DNA of 64,000 bases from UBA4416 sp040387475 (GCA_040387475.1 JAZKDT010000008.1:50679-114678); one strand, 5' to 3'. Shown: positions 42,242-53,200, counted from the stretch's first letter. Notes: a model not told the origin generated them from the letters alone. Program-made: numbers and translations.

Positions 42242-42970
42242 ATGAAAATCACTCAATTCAGCTTTTTAGTAATTAGTTTATTTATTTTTTCATGCCAGAA
42301 AAAGGAAGGTCCGCCTCTTTCAAATTCGCCGGTCCAAAATTCAAATCTGATAAACGGAGGGTTTACAATAAGTCAGAGAATTGATATAAATGCACAAACT
42401 CAATTGGGTGATACCGTTATTGAAGGTGGCTTTTTATTTTTTCATCCGGCGTACGATCTGAACTCCGGGACAGGAGCGCCTTCTTATGATGTGGGTGATG
42501 TAAGGATTAATTCGATACAATTAAGGAAAAGTTTCATGCAGCCCGGTTCACCTATTTACGAAGATTCAACATCCAATATAAAAAGGTTTCCGTTAAATTT
42601 TTCTGTTTCAGGAAATGGTAATTATTCCTCTGATGTATTTACTATAACAAATAACTGGACTCCGTCTTTTTCAAACTTTAGTCAAATTCCCACTACGATA
42701 TCAAAATCGGCGGGTTGTACATTTACGTTAACTAACCTCACAAATAATTCTTTTGGAACTGAGGTTTACCTTGGAAATATTTTATGCTCCACTAATGGCA
42801 ATGTAATCAGTTTCACTCCGGCACAGCTAACCTCTGTTCCTGTTTCCTCAAATGCATTGATGCGCATTACATTAAAAGGAGGCGATACATACCAGACCAT
42901 TAACGGAAAAAACTATTGGATACAGGGAGAATTAAGATATTTTTATTCTAACTTAACTATTGTTTTATAA
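42242..42970 (+). CDS. Lipoprotein, unknown function
   Basis: 242 residues with a lipoprotein signal (LFIFSC, Cys near 18) and a basic KK just after, so the mature protein is probably lipid-anchored. The rest is beta-rich and Asn/Thr/Ser-rich with no recognised domain; ANALMRITLKGGDTYQTING-like ends show repeats of aromatic residues. It stands alone between the dehydrogenase and a convergent T9SS cargo gene. Function unknown. Confidence 0.7.
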   Translation: MKITQFSFLVISLFIFSCQKKEGPPLSNSPVQNSNLINGGFTISQRIDINAQTQLGDTVIEGGFLFFHPAYDLNSGTGAPSYDVGDVRINSIQLRKSFMQPGSPIYEDSTSNIKRFPLNFSVSGNGNYSSDVFTITNNWTPSFSNFSQIPTTISKSAGCTFTLTNLTNNSFGTEVYLGNILCSTNGNVISFTPAQLTSVPVSSNALMRITLKGGDTYQTINGKNYWIQGELRYFYSNLTIVL

Positions 42971-42977
42971 CGTGTTA

Positions 42978-43970
42978 CTACCTTGTAATCACTAATCTCT
43001 CTACACTTTTTTTGTTGCCCTTAATTAAATTCACGAGGTAAATTCCATTTGGTAATTCATTTAAATTAACCGGGATTTGGTATTTTCCTTCATATTGGTT
43101 TGACACGTCCACAATAGTTCTGATCAGCACACCCTTCATATCAAACACATCCAATCTAACATCACACCTTTTAAAAAGATCATACTTTATAGTAAACTCA
43201 CCAGTGCTTGGGTTGGGGTAAATATCAAGCTCACTGTCGCGTAAAGATTTATTGATTTCGGTGTTATGATCCTCATCCACCGAATCCGGTTGAATAGTGC
43301 ATATGGAGACTAATCCGGTAGTTGACATAACCCTGTAATTTGTCACCGGATCAATTAAAGGTTCCATATACTCTACAATAGTAATTTCATCCAGGTTCAC
43401 CGAATCCACAACAGGCGTATTTTCTTCGGGTATTTCTTCAAATCTGATTCCTCCTTCCACAAAACAATCCGTAATTTGAACAGTGGTAGCGCCCGTGGTT
43501 ACAGAATAACTTTCGTATACTGAATCCATTAGAGGTGGCGGAACATCTGCTACCATCATACCAACAGTAAAATTGTTAGGATCAGGGGGTTGAATCAGTT
43601 CAGAATCATTCACTTTTATCTCGTTAACTTTTTGCCCGTGTTCATCTGTACAACTAAACAACATGGTTCCAAACACAAAAAACAGAGCATTAGCAAATGC
43701 CCTGGTCATGCTTATATTCTTCGGAAAATCTTTTAAATGAATATTTATATGTAGAGGCCGATTCACCTGTGATTTCCTAAAATGACCGCAAACCTGTTGA
43801 TCTTTATATTCTACCAAAATATTTCTAATCTCGCCATCTGTTTTTTCAGAGAAATCAAAAACAGATTTATTACAGGAATTACAAAATTTACCTTTAGCGT
43901 CGGGTTGCATGCTGCTCCAGTCTTCGTGGCAGGGCTCCGGAACACGAACAATGATGTTTGAAGTTTTCAT
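42978..43970 (-). CDS. T9SS-sorted protein with N-terminal cysteine module
   Basis: 330 residues. It lacks a normal N-terminal signal. Residues 1-70 carry PCHEDWSSMQPDAKGKFCNS, CNKSVFDFSEKTDGEI and QVCGHF, a pattern of spaced Cys/His found in several Bacteroidota surface proteins. A hydrophobic segment near 87-108 (ALFFVFGTMLFSC) resembles a lipoprotein-type anchor or a signal-anchor. The last ~80 residues are a T9SS sorting domain (LDIYPNPSTGEFTIKYD, LPNGIYLVNLIKG, ERLVITR). The export route with an internal signal is odd. Convergent with the lipoprotein gene. Confidence 0.78.
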   Translation of the reverse strand: MKTSNIIVRVPEPCHEDWSSMQPDAKGKFCNSCNKSVFDFSEKTDGEIRNILVEYKDQQVCGHFRKSQVNRPLHINIHLKDFPKNISMTRAFANALFFVFGTMLFSCTDEHGQKVNEIKVNDSELIQPPDPNNFTVGMMVADVPPPLMDSVYESYSVTTGATTVQITDCFVEGGIRFEEIPEENTPVVDSVNLDEITIVEYMEPLIDPVTNYRVMSTTGLVSICTIQPDSVDEDHNTEINKSLRDSELDIYPNPSTGEFTIKYDLFKRCDVRLDVFDMKGVLIRTIVDVSNQYEGKYQIPVNLNELPNGIYLVNLIKGNKKSVERLVITR

Positions 43971-44170
43971 AATAGATAGTTTTACTGGTAAGACGTAACA
44001 ACCGGATGGTTTCCATAACCTATCCTAAAAATTAATTACATAACAAATCTATCAAACCGAATTCTTTTAAAACACGCAGCTTTTTAAGTGGCAGGATATT
44101 TTTAACAAGTGGTATTTTAAGAACTATTAAATAACTTAAAGATAGATTAACGGATAAACCTTATTTTATG

Positions 44171-44202
44171 TTTGTCTATCTCAATTCAACACACTATCTT
44201 GG
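44171..44202 (+). promoter_or_regulatory. Promoter of efp
   Basis: TTTG at 44171-44174 and TATCTTGG at 44195-44202 (one mismatch from TAnnTTTG), spaced 20 bp. It implies the longer frame starting at 44168 is not transcribed, supporting the start at 44225. Confidence 0.5.
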
Positions 44203-44224
44203 CGGCTCAAAAAAAAACATTATT

Positions 44225-44776
44225 ATGGCCACAACATCCGACATTTCCAGAAACGCATTTTTAAGACACAATAACGAACTACTTCAAGTGTTGGATTATG
44301 ATCATATTACACCTGGAAAAGGAAACGCAATTTACTCTTGCAAATGCCGTAATGTTGAAACAGGTAAACAAAGTGAAGTTCGCTTTCGCTCAGGAGAAAA
44401 GATCGATTTAATAAGAGTTGACGAGTACGAAATGCAATACTTATTTACTGAAGGCGATTTTTTGGTTTGCATGAACCAGGAGACTTATGATCAGTTACAT
44501 ATTCCAAAAATATTATTTGCTGATAGCATCCAGTTTCTTCAGGAAGGAATGGTTTTGAAAATACGTTTTGACGAAAATGATAAACCTTTAAGCGGCATAT
44601 TACCACAATATGTTGAGCTTGAAGTAACCTATACAGAAGAAGGAGTGAAAGGAAAATCTGTGAAAACAGCCGAATTAGAAGGAGGTGTAAAAATACAGGT
44701 CCCAATTTTTGTTGTAAATGGTGATAAACTAAAAGTTAATACCGAAACAGGGGAATACGTAGAAAGAGTAAAATAA
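44225..44776 (+). CDS. efp: Elongation factor P
   Basis: 183 residues from ATG at 44225 (MATTSDISRNAFLRHNNEL); the frame to 44168 lies upstream of the promoter box and is rejected. It relieves ribosome stalling at polyproline runs. The three-barrel fold shows DHITPGKGNAIYSCK with the Lys in PGKGNA at the tip that is often modified, and a C-terminal KIQVPIFVVNGDKLKVNTETGEY. Whether it is modified by EpmABC or otherwise is not seen; no EpmA gene is in the window. Convergent with a small cytoplasmic gene 1 base away. Confidence 0.96.
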   Translation: MATTSDISRNAFLRHNNELLQVLDYDHITPGKGNAIYSCKCRNVETGKQSEVRFRSGEKIDLIRVDEYEMQYLFTEGDFLVCMNQETYDQLHIPKILFADSIQFLQEGMVLKIRFDENDKPLSGILPQYVELEVTYTEEGVKGKSVKTAELEGGVKIQVPIFVVNGDKLKVNTETGEYVERVK

Positions 44777-44777
44777 A

Positions 44778-45182
44778 TTACGCTTCTTGCTTCGTTTCCT
44801 GTTCCATTCGCTGACCTTCTAACCAATCGAGCGCTGATTTTTCTGAATTAAAAATTTTCGTAACAACTGTTGGTTGATGGAATCTTATGTATAAATTGAT
44901 GAGTAGCCTGATTGATAATGAACGGATATAAATGGCATTAGCAATAATAGAGGTTTTTCCGATGGCTTTTGCCATGTAATTTCGGGCTTCATCTGTTGCT
45001 GTAAAATTGTTGATCGTTTCAGTTAGCAATCCAAAATGATTACCCTTTGTTAATAGCTTAAGGGCTTTGATAACTTCTTCGGCATCTTTCTCCTGAATGT
45101 CTATATCGTCTAAAAGCTTAACCCGGATTGTATGTTCATCCAGAATACTTAGTTCTGCACATCGCAATATGATTTTTTTCAC
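44778..45182 (-). CDS. Small cytoplasmic protein, paralogue A (STAS-like fold suspected)
   Basis: 134 residues without signal or TM. The central EARNYMAKAIGKTSIIANAIYI and the tail TKIFNSEKSALDWLEG match the neighbour at 45235-45627, so they are paralogues. The final VTKIFNSEKSALDWL-type strand-helix resembles the SpoIIAA/STAS-like family in which F...A..WL is common; this is an inference. The function is unknown. It lies 52 bases downstream of the paralogue on the same strand. Confidence 0.7.
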   Translation of the reverse strand: MKKIILRCAELSILDEHTIRVKLLDDIDIQEKDAEEVIKALKLLTKGNHFGLLTETINNFTATDEARNYMAKAIGKTSIIANAIYIRSLSIRLLINLYIRFHQPTVVTKIFNSEKSALDWLEGQRMEQETKQEA

Positions 45183-45234
45183 GATTATTTTTTATGATTG
45201 GTAATAATAGAATATCGGCAGGACATGAACATTA

Positions 45235-45627
45235 TTATATTTTTATGAAGGTTTTTAGCCATTTTCGAGCCTCATTTTCTGTGGCAAACATTTTAAAAGG
45301 AACAACCTGTGTATAAAATCCGTTGAAAAAATTAACAACCAGTCTTACTGCTAAGGAATCGCTTACGATGGCGGCAGCAATAAAATAATCTTTACCGTGT
45401 TCGGCGGCGTATGTTCTTGCCTCTGAATTCATGGAACCATCACGTGCATCTATCAATTCTAAAACTTTATTATTGGGCCCAATGCCTAACGATCGATAAG
45501 CTTCAAAACAGGCTTTAACTTCATCAAGATCCAGTTCAACTCCTTCAGAAGGTTTTAATATCAAAATACCCTCATCATCGAGCCATATCTCGTTCATTTT
45601 GGTTCTTATTTTTTTAAGCTCAACCAT
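45235..45627 (-). CDS. Small cytoplasmic protein, paralogue B (STAS-like fold suspected)
   Basis: 130 residues. The start at 45627 is ATG; a second ATG at 45597 (MNEIWLDDEGILIL) is equally possible. The pattern of short strands (LELIDARDGSM), EARTYAAEHGKDYFIAAAIV, then FKMFATENEARKWLKTF agrees with paralogue A. No enzymatic motifs appear. Possibly a SpoIIAA-like anti-sigma-antagonist-type fold; evidence is only the similarity of secondary structure order. Confidence 0.7.
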   Translation of the reverse strand: MVELKKIRTKMNEIWLDDEGILILKPSEGVELDLDEVKACFEAYRSLGIGPNNKVLELIDARDGSMNSEARTYAAEHGKDYFIAAAIVSDSLAVRLVVNFFNGFYTQVVPFKMFATENEARKWLKTFIKI

Positions 45628-45782
45628 AGTACGTCCAAGATAAACACAATATTGGATTTATCCAAAAAATATAAGGATTCGTCGTTTAAATCTGATAGTT
45701 GGTCTTTATTGAGATGTTTTTTGTGATTAATGTGTGATGTTTCATTATTAACTCGATAAACAACATCGGTTAAATTATTATT

Positions 45783-45790
45783 TATATTTG
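45783..45790 (+). promoter_or_regulatory. Promoter -7 box of the 45815 gene
   Basis: TATATTTG exact consensus; it ends 3 bases before the first ATG (45794), placing the transcript start near 45797. Confidence 0.45.
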
Positions 45791-45814
45791 ATCATGTTCC
45801 CTACATTTAAAAAT

Positions 45815-47791
45815 ATGAACTATATCTTCGTCACTTTTTCGCTGCTGATGTCACTACATTCTTATTCCCAAATTCCCGACACCCGAGCGGAACTGGAAAT
45901 CAAAGGACGAATAAGCGAAATCTCTGTTGCTCCCGATGAAAGTATTTGGCTTGTATCGGCGCTTGGTAAGACATACTATACAGAAAGTATCAACTCGAAT
46001 TGGCATTATGGCGTTCCACTTTTTGAAGACACGAGTGAATACAATTATAGTGCTCCTCACCTGAATAGGGTTTCATTTTTTAACAAGGATACAGCTATTA
46101 TATCAGGCTACATTTCAAGTAAACCTAAGGATTACCGAAAAGACGGATACTATTTGACTCATGATGGAGGAAAATCATGGCAGCTTCTCAATTATGGCGG
46201 AGATGCTTGGATATATGCTGCTGCTGTTAATAAAACCGGTCAGGCTTGGCTGGGAGGTATGCATAAAAGATTATACTATTCCGAAAATTTTGGCAGTAAT
46301 TGGAGAACCATTGATCTTCCCTATACATCATCGGACAGGGTTTACAGTATTTTTATGACGAATAGCATGCAAGGCATTATTGGCTCCGACGCCAATGAAA
46401 TAATACAAACAAATGATAATTGGAAGACAGCACATACTGTAGCCACCCCTTTTGATCAGAAAAACAAGAAGAAGGACAAAAACATTTATTCGGATGACCG
46501 GATTTCTCAAATCCTTATATGGAACAACTATATCGTTGCCAATCAGGCCGGACATATCTATTTCACAGACAAAGAAAACATTGATTGGAAAGAATTTCCT
46601 GTAGATATTATCGAATTTGAATTGGATATTGAATTAAAAAAATTATATGCCGTTACTGCAGATTTTAAAATCATATCATTTACTACGCCAGATAAATTTG
46701 AGGTTGTTAATGACGGTTTGCTAAAAAAACATCCGATGGATATGCAAGTTTCAAACGGCAGTCTTTATTTGATAGATAGCTCCCTTAAGATTTACAAAAT
46801 AACTGCAAAAGGCTATCAACAGGCGATACCCTACACCACCGACCATAAAATAGCTGTTCCCGACATCATAAAAAAAGCGAACACGATAACATGGGGAGCT
46901 TCAGGCGCTCAGATTTATTTATCAAAAAATGACGGTAAAGAATGGTATAGGGAGAATGCCCTGCCTTTTGGGATTCATGATTTTAAATTACAAGATGATA
47001 GTACAGCTATTCTTTGGAACGGCACAAAGGACAACTATTTATACTCTTTAAAAGATCATAAAGCCGTTTTATACACTCCACACATACCAATCAACGATTT
47101 TCTAAAAAACAGAATCATTGGCTTTGACATCAATTCGGGAAGCAGGGGTTGTTATCACCATGTTAACTATACGGTAAATTATAAAAGAGTGAATGATTCG
47201 CTCGTTTATATATCTGATAACGATATCAAATCTCATGAAACAAATCCGGAAACCTTTCATTATAAAACATCCTCAAAGCAGTTAGACGGGATTTTAAGTT
47301 CAATAAACTTAAACCCAACGCGTATTCCTACGCTCAAAGAATTTTACATCACTGCAGATGATAAAAAGAACTATGTAAAATTGGTTAATTCCAGGATCAG
47401 AAATAAAGATGATAACGATGATATTAGGATTAGTAAAGAAGATAAAGACTATTATTATTCGGTGTCGACAAAACTTGATACGATTAGCAATTCCATCATT
47501 GGTGCAATTTTAGATAAAAACGAGCGTATTTGGAGTACTACAAGCAATTGGTTTACCATGAACATTGTAAATGAATACCATGACACTTTGCATATCAGTA
47601 GAAATTATTACGTCAACACTTTACCGTGGAATTTACCATGGAAAATAGAATACAAAGGATTGAATTTTAACTGTTATGATATTGAATTATCCAGATTTAT
47701 TAAAAATTGCATACCAGACAATTTTATGGATAAAGAAGTATTCGATAATAAATTACTTATTATGCAGATTGCAGATTATTTAAAAAAATAA
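45815..47791 (+). CDS. Secreted beta-propeller protein with BNR-like repeats
   Basis: 658 residues from ATG at 45815 (MNYIFVTFSLLMSLHSYSQ, signal peptide). Upstream starts (TTG 45788, ATG 45794) coincide with the TATATTTG promoter box at 45783-45790, so they would lie before or at the transcript start. BNR/Asp-box motifs: YLTHDGGKSWQLL, YSENFGSNWRTI, LSKNDGKEWY. These blades resemble Ycf48/sortilin-type propellers. The C-terminal third has no named domain and lacks a T9SS sorting tail. Probably periplasmic or surface-bound; ligand unknown. It ends 1 base before the convergent helicase gene. Confidence 0.78.
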   Translation: MNYIFVTFSLLMSLHSYSQIPDTRAELEIKGRISEISVAPDESIWLVSALGKTYYTESINSNWHYGVPLFEDTSEYNYSAPHLNRVSFFNKDTAIISGYISSKPKDYRKDGYYLTHDGGKSWQLLNYGGDAWIYAAAVNKTGQAWLGGMHKRLYYSENFGSNWRTIDLPYTSSDRVYSIFMTNSMQGIIGSDANEIIQTNDNWKTAHTVATPFDQKNKKKDKNIYSDDRISQILIWNNYIVANQAGHIYFTDKENIDWKEFPVDIIEFELDIELKKLYAVTADFKIISFTTPDKFEVVNDGLLKKHPMDMQVSNGSLYLIDSSLKIYKITAKGYQQAIPYTTDHKIAVPDIIKKANTITWGASGAQIYLSKNDGKEWYRENALPFGIHDFKLQDDSTAILWNGTKDNYLYSLKDHKAVLYTPHIPINDFLKNRIIGFDINSGSRGCYHHVNYTVNYKRVNDSLVYISDNDIKSHETNPETFHYKTSSKQLDGILSSINLNPTRIPTLKEFYITADDKKNYVKLVNSRIRNKDDNDDIRISKEDKDYYYSVSTKLDTISNSIIGAILDKNERIWSTTSNWFTMNIVNEYHDTLHISRNYYVNTLPWNLPWKIEYKGLNFNCYDIELSRFIKNCIPDNFMDKEVFDNKLLIMQIADYLKK

Positions 47792-47792
47792 C

Positions 47793-50135
47793 TCAGTCGT
47801 TCTTTAAATGTTTTAACGTAGCCAGGGCGAAACGAATATCAGAGTAAGAATAATCATCTCCCAATTCCTGCTTAATAGGCGTTAACAGGCTTTCGCCCTC
47901 CATTTTTCCGGAGCATGAAATGATCGTGTCATATTTCTCTTTTGACAGAAATTGAGTTACAGGTATCATGCCTAAACTCACATAATAAGCCAGGTGACCT
48001 TCAACGGTGGTTAACGCATAGCCTCTTTCCTTCGCAATTTCAAAAGCAGTTTTACCTTGTTTATATAATTCAAAGCTGGCTTCTTTGGTAGAAGGTTTTG
48101 GCTCTTTAGCTTTTTTGGAAACTTTGGCGGCAGAGCTTGTCGAAGTCTGTTTCTTTACTTTAGCCGATGCCGTTTTTTTGCTCGCCTTCAATACTTTTCT
48201 TTCTTCGAATGCAGCTTTTTCGGTAATGGCCATTGTTTGCCGAACCAACTCCAGTCGCTCATGTTGATTAGCATTAAGCTTGAGTTGATGTTTACTAAAT
48301 TCAACATTATGGAGCACATTTTCTATCACTGTTGAAACTTTATCAAGGAGCTGTAATTGTTTAAACAACAAACCTTCCAATTCTAATAATTCCTCTAAAT
48401 AGGTTTTGATCTGTTTTTCATCTTTCAGCAATTCAATTTGCACCAGGATGGTTTTTGAAAGTTCTTTCAAGACAGGATAAAAATAATTTTTGGCAGCTAC
48501 GTGTCGTGTATGAGCTATTTGAAGATAATCTGCTGCCCTACTGTCAAAAATATTCATCAATTGGTTACTGAATTTATCTGCAGTTGTTTTTAAGGGTTCA
48601 AATTTTTCTACCAAAGCTTTTGCCCAATCGTGCTGCTTCTGCTTATTGGATTTGTTTTCGGCCATGTTATAACTAGTCTCGTGGTTTTTGAGACTCGTAT
48701 ATAACCACACAAAATCATAAGCCCTCATTGTATAAGCTTTGAAAAACAAAATTGTTTCCTGATCAATGATTTGCTTCACTTCTTTATTGCCCGGCTTATT
48801 CTCCGAATAATCGGTTAGTGTTTTATCCTGCGAAATAGCATTAAATTGTATGGGCGATGTTAATACCAACCCATCCAACGATTTTAAGCGGGATAAAGCT
48901 ACATATACTTGTCCGGGGGCAAATGCCCGGTTTATATCAAGGATGGCTTTTTCAAAGGTTAAGCCCTGACTTTTATGAACGGTGATGGCCCATGCTAATT
49001 TTATGGGGTATTGAATAAAGCTTCCTATTTCTGACTCCTCTATCTCGTTCGTAACAGGGTTTAACTCATATTTTATATTTTTCCATTCATAATTTTCCAA
49101 CACAAAAGGTTTGCTACCGTCTCTAAAATCAACTTCAATTTCTTTATCTGTTAAAGAAGAAACGATTCCGATCTTACCATTAAAATAGTTTTGCTTGCCA
49201 CTGATATCGTTTTTAATGAACATGATCTGCGCCCCCGTTTTCAATTCCAGGGCAGCGTCTACCGGGTAAGCATATTCGTTAAAATCACCGTTAACGGTTG
49301 AGTAAAAATAGTATGATTTTCCCTTCAGTTCCTGTAAAGCAGAGCGGTTCAATGTATCGGCCTTGCTATTATGTGTGGTTAATGTAATTGTATTGAGAGC
49401 GGATGAAGTGTCAAAATCAGGTTTGTAGTACGTGTTCAACAGATCTATATTTTCCTTTGTAACTTTATTGTTTCGGAGATTATTCAATAAATCGATAAAC
49501 GTATGATCTGATTGGCGATAGATCTTATCCAACTCAATGTAAACGGGCTTTTCGGTTCTTAAAACCTGAGCGTCAAAAAAATAAATACTGTTGTAAAAGC
49601 CGCGTAGTACATTCCACTCCTCTTCCTTCACAACAGGTGGCAATTGCATTAAATCGCCAATAAATAACACCTGTACGCCACCAAAAGGTTTATGTTGTTG
49701 CCTTCGAATGCTTTTCAATACAAAATCGATTGTGTCGAGCAAATCAGCTCTTAACATACTCACTTCATCAATGATCAGCAGCTCCAATTCCTGTAATAAT
49801 TTCCTTTTCTGATCCCGCATATTTAAATGCTTCATCATGGTGTAAGGTGTGTTTATTTTCACCTGTAAATTATCAACTTTAAAACTGCTGTCAGGTACAA
49901 AGCAGCCAAAAGGCACACCAAATTGGGAGTGAATTGTAACACCGCCTGCATTGATAGCAGCAATGCCTGTTGGAGCAACAATAATGGCATTTTTATGAGT
50001 ATGCTCTATGATTTTTCTTAAAAAAGTGGTTTTACCGGTTCCTGCCTTTCCGGTCAAAAAAACCGGCTTGTTGGTTTGATTTATACATTGCGCAGCAAGT
50101 TCTGCCGGACTAAGATCTGTAAGCTGATTGTTCAT
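47793..50135 (-). CDS. Pif1-like/RecD-type DNA helicase with C-terminal HTH
   Basis: 780 residues. Superfamily 1B helicase: Walker A LTGKAGTGKTTFLRK (about 27-41), motif Ia PTGIAAINAGGVTIHSQF, Walker B LLIIDEVSMLRADLLD, motif III FIGDLMQLPPV and motif VI YVALSRLKSLDGLVL (near 410). This is Pif1-type organisation. The C-terminus (690-780) has a helix-turn-helix of the HTH_40 kind (SFELYKQGKTAFEIAKERGY) after a Lys/Ala/Ser-rich linker. Probably 5'-3' unwinding in DNA maintenance. No partner genes. Divergent from the ABC transporter gene. Confidence 0.88.
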   Translation of the reverse strand: MNNQLTDLSPAELAAQCINQTNKPVFLTGKAGTGKTTFLRKIIEHTHKNAIIVAPTGIAAINAGGVTIHSQFGVPFGCFVPDSSFKVDNLQVKINTPYTMMKHLNMRDQKRKLLQELELLIIDEVSMLRADLLDTIDFVLKSIRRQQHKPFGGVQVLFIGDLMQLPPVVKEEEWNVLRGFYNSIYFFDAQVLRTEKPVYIELDKIYRQSDHTFIDLLNNLRNNKVTKENIDLLNTYYKPDFDTSSALNTITLTTHNSKADTLNRSALQELKGKSYYFYSTVNGDFNEYAYPVDAALELKTGAQIMFIKNDISGKQNYFNGKIGIVSSLTDKEIEVDFRDGSKPFVLENYEWKNIKYELNPVTNEIEESEIGSFIQYPIKLAWAITVHKSQGLTFEKAILDINRAFAPGQVYVALSRLKSLDGLVLTSPIQFNAISQDKTLTDYSENKPGNKEVKQIIDQETILFFKAYTMRAYDFVWLYTSLKNHETSYNMAENKSNKQKQHDWAKALVEKFEPLKTTADKFSNQLMNIFDSRAADYLQIAHTRHVAAKNYFYPVLKELSKTILVQIELLKDEKQIKTYLEELLELEGLLFKQLQLLDKVSTVIENVLHNVEFSKHQLKLNANQHERLELVRQTMAITEKAAFEERKVLKASKKTASAKVKKQTSTSSAAKVSKKAKEPKPSTKEASFELYKQGKTAFEIAKERGYALTTVEGHLAYYVSLGMIPVTQFLSKEKYDTIISCSGKMEGESLLTPIKQELGDDYSYSDIRFALATLKHLKND

Positions 50136-50179
50136 TATTTAAGCAAAATTAGCTCTTTTACAAAATATTCAATTGATAT

Positions 50180-50209
50180 TTGGTAAATAGTTAATAATTA
50201 GTATCTTTC
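50180..50209 (+). promoter_or_regulatory. Promoter of the ABC transporter gene
   Basis: TTG at 50180-50182 and TATCTTTC at 50202-50209 (one mismatch from TAnnTTTG), 19 bp spacing. Confidence 0.45.
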
Positions 50210-50246
50210 GTACTTGTCCCGACATACAATTTTTAACTACTAAACT

Positions 50247-53200
50247 ATGAGTGAACGAATACTTCGAGCCTTAATGCAAATGTTTGCCATCATCGCCAAA
50301 GTTGATGGAATTAGTAATACCGGCCGTTCTATTGTTGAAGCCTTTTTAAAACAACAATTAAACAAGGAACAAGTTGAAAAATACCTCGTTATTTTTGATG
50401 AATTTATTGAAGCGCAACAGGCCGGATCAAAGAAAAAGGACGGTTCGGCAAAAAGAACCTCTTTAAACTCAGTTAAAGTATTAAAAATTTGTACCCAGAT
50501 TAACCAGGAACTGGAGCAACCCCAAAAAGTCATTGTATTAATCCGTTTATTAGAATTTATTTATTCATCTGACGAAATTTCTGAACAGGAAAATGAATTT
50601 GTAATTACGGTGGCTGATACATTTAATATTTCACAGGAAGAATTTAATCAGTTAAGAGCATTTATTGAGGATACAGCCGAAAAGATCCCTAATACTCCAA
50701 ATATTTTAGTAATCAATAATAAAGAAAATGGCTACGAAAATGCCTGCAAACACATTTACGTAGATACATTAACTTCCGATGTACGCGTTATCCAGATTGA
50801 CAGTGTGGGCATGTATGCCCTGCGTATTTACGGAAATATAGAGTTACAGTTGAACGGACAAGGTATTTCCAAAGAACGTGTTCACATTTTAACTCCGGGC
50901 TCTTCTTTAAGAAATTCAAGGGTTAAACCAATTTATTATAGTGATATCATTGGTCGTTTCCTGGCTGATAGCTCAAAAGCCCGTATATCATTTGAGGCCA
51001 AAAACATTGAATATAAATTTAAAGGAGGTAAACTAGGTTTACGTAATATCAATATTCGCGAAGAAAGCGGTAAGTTAATCGGTATCATGGGAGGGTCAGG
51101 TGCCGGTAAATCAACTTTACTGAACGTTTTAAATGGTGTTGAAGTGCCAAGTGCCGGACAGGTTTTAATTAACGGGAAGAACATTCATGTTGAGAAAAAA
51201 TTTGTTGAAGGTGTTATTGGGCATGTTACCCAGGATGACTTGTTAATCGAAGAATTAACGGTTTATCAAAACTTATTTTATAATGCCAAATTATGTTTCG
51301 GTAATTTGAGCGATGAAGAGATTGCAAAAAAATGCCACGCTTTGCTGGCAGATCTTGGATTATCAGAAACGAAAGAGTTAAAAGTCGGATCTCCTCTGGA
51401 AAAAACGATCTCCGGTGGCCAACGTAAACGTTTAAATATTGGATTAGAGTTAATTCGTGAACCTTCTGTTTTATATGTGGATGAGCCAACGTCTGGGTTA
51501 TCTTCGCGTGACTCTGAGAACATCATGGATCTTTTAAAAGAGCTTTCTTTAAAGGGAAAATTGATTTTTGTGGTTATTCATCAGCCTTCCTCCGACATTT
51601 TTAAAATGTTTGATAAGTTGAAAATATTAGATGTGGGAGGCTTCCCCATTTATTACGGTAACCCTGTTGATGCAGTTTCTTACTTTAAAACGTTGGTACA
51701 GCATGTTAATGCCGAAGAAAGCGAGTGCTGGAACTGCGGTAACGTTAATCCCGAGTTGATCTTTAATATTATTGAAAGCAAAGTATTGGATGAGTACGGT
51801 AACTTAACACACAACCGTAAAACAAGTCCGGGTGAATGGAACAAAAATTATGTTGAAAAAATTGAAGCAACGATTGGCGATATCAAACATCAGGATGAAA
51901 TTCCGGAGGCTATCTTCAAAATACCAAATGCTTTTAAACAGTTCAAAGTATTTATTACCCGCGATGTATTAAGCAAATTAACCAACACACAGTATTTACT
52001 GATCAATTTAATTGAAGCACCCGCCTTAGCATTTGTACTGGCAGCATTAATCCGTTTTTATAATACGGATGCCAATAATACAAAAGGATATTTCTTTAGA
52101 GAAAATGAAAACGTACCGGCCTACATGTTCATGTCGGTTGTAGTAGCTTTATTCATTGGTTTAACGGTTTCGGCCGAAGAGATCATTCGCGACAGAAAAA
52201 TCCGTAAGCGTGAATCATTCCTCAACCTTAGTAAAGGCAGTTATTTATGGAGTAAGATCATTATCATGTTCGTATTATCTGCCGTTCAAACGTTTATGTT
52301 TGTAATGGTCGGCAATTTAATTATGGGTATCAACGGCATGTTCACTGATTACTGGTTGGTGTTATTTTCTGCATCCTGTTTTGCTAATATGCTTGGTTTA
52401 AACATTTCGAGCGCCTTTAACAGCGCGGTAACCATTTATATTTCTATTCCATTTCTAATTATTCCTCAACTTTTATTAGCTGGCGTGGTTGTTAAATTTG
52501 ATAAACTAAACCCTGTATTAGCTAAACAAGGTGGTGTGCCTTTAGTTGGTGAGATGATGGCCAGTCGTTGGGCATTTGAGGCATTGGCGGTTAACCAATT
52601 CAAAGCAAATAAATTTGAGAAGAACTTTTATAAGTATGATAAAGCAGTAAGTATTGCTTCATTTAAAAAAGTGTATTGGATTCCTGAACTTCAAAATAAA
52701 ATGGTAAAAATTGATGGACTTATGAAAGATCCGTCAAAAAGCGCTGAAGTAGAAAGAGACTTTGCATTATTGAAAAATGAGTTGTTAAAAGAACAGGCAT
52801 TTTTAAAGAACAAATATAAATTCGAAGGTATAAACCAGTTAAATCCAAAAGATTACACCCCTGCCATTGCAGCTTCACTAAAACAATTTTTAATGAAGAT
52901 CAATGAACATTATATCAATTTTGAGAACAAAGCCAGGAAACAAGGTGATGATGTTACTCAAAAAATGATCAAAGACCTTGGTAATGAAGAGTTTATTACC
53001 TTAAAAGATGATTATACCAACGAGGCGCTTGATCAGTTCATGTTAAACAGTAATGAACTGGGCGACAGATGCCTGGAACATGACGGAAGATTGATTCAGC
53101 GAATCGATCCCATTTATTTAGACCCTTCGGAATCAAATACCGGGTCGGCTCATTTTTATGCTCCTAATAAAAAATTTATGGGCAAATTAATTCCAACCTT

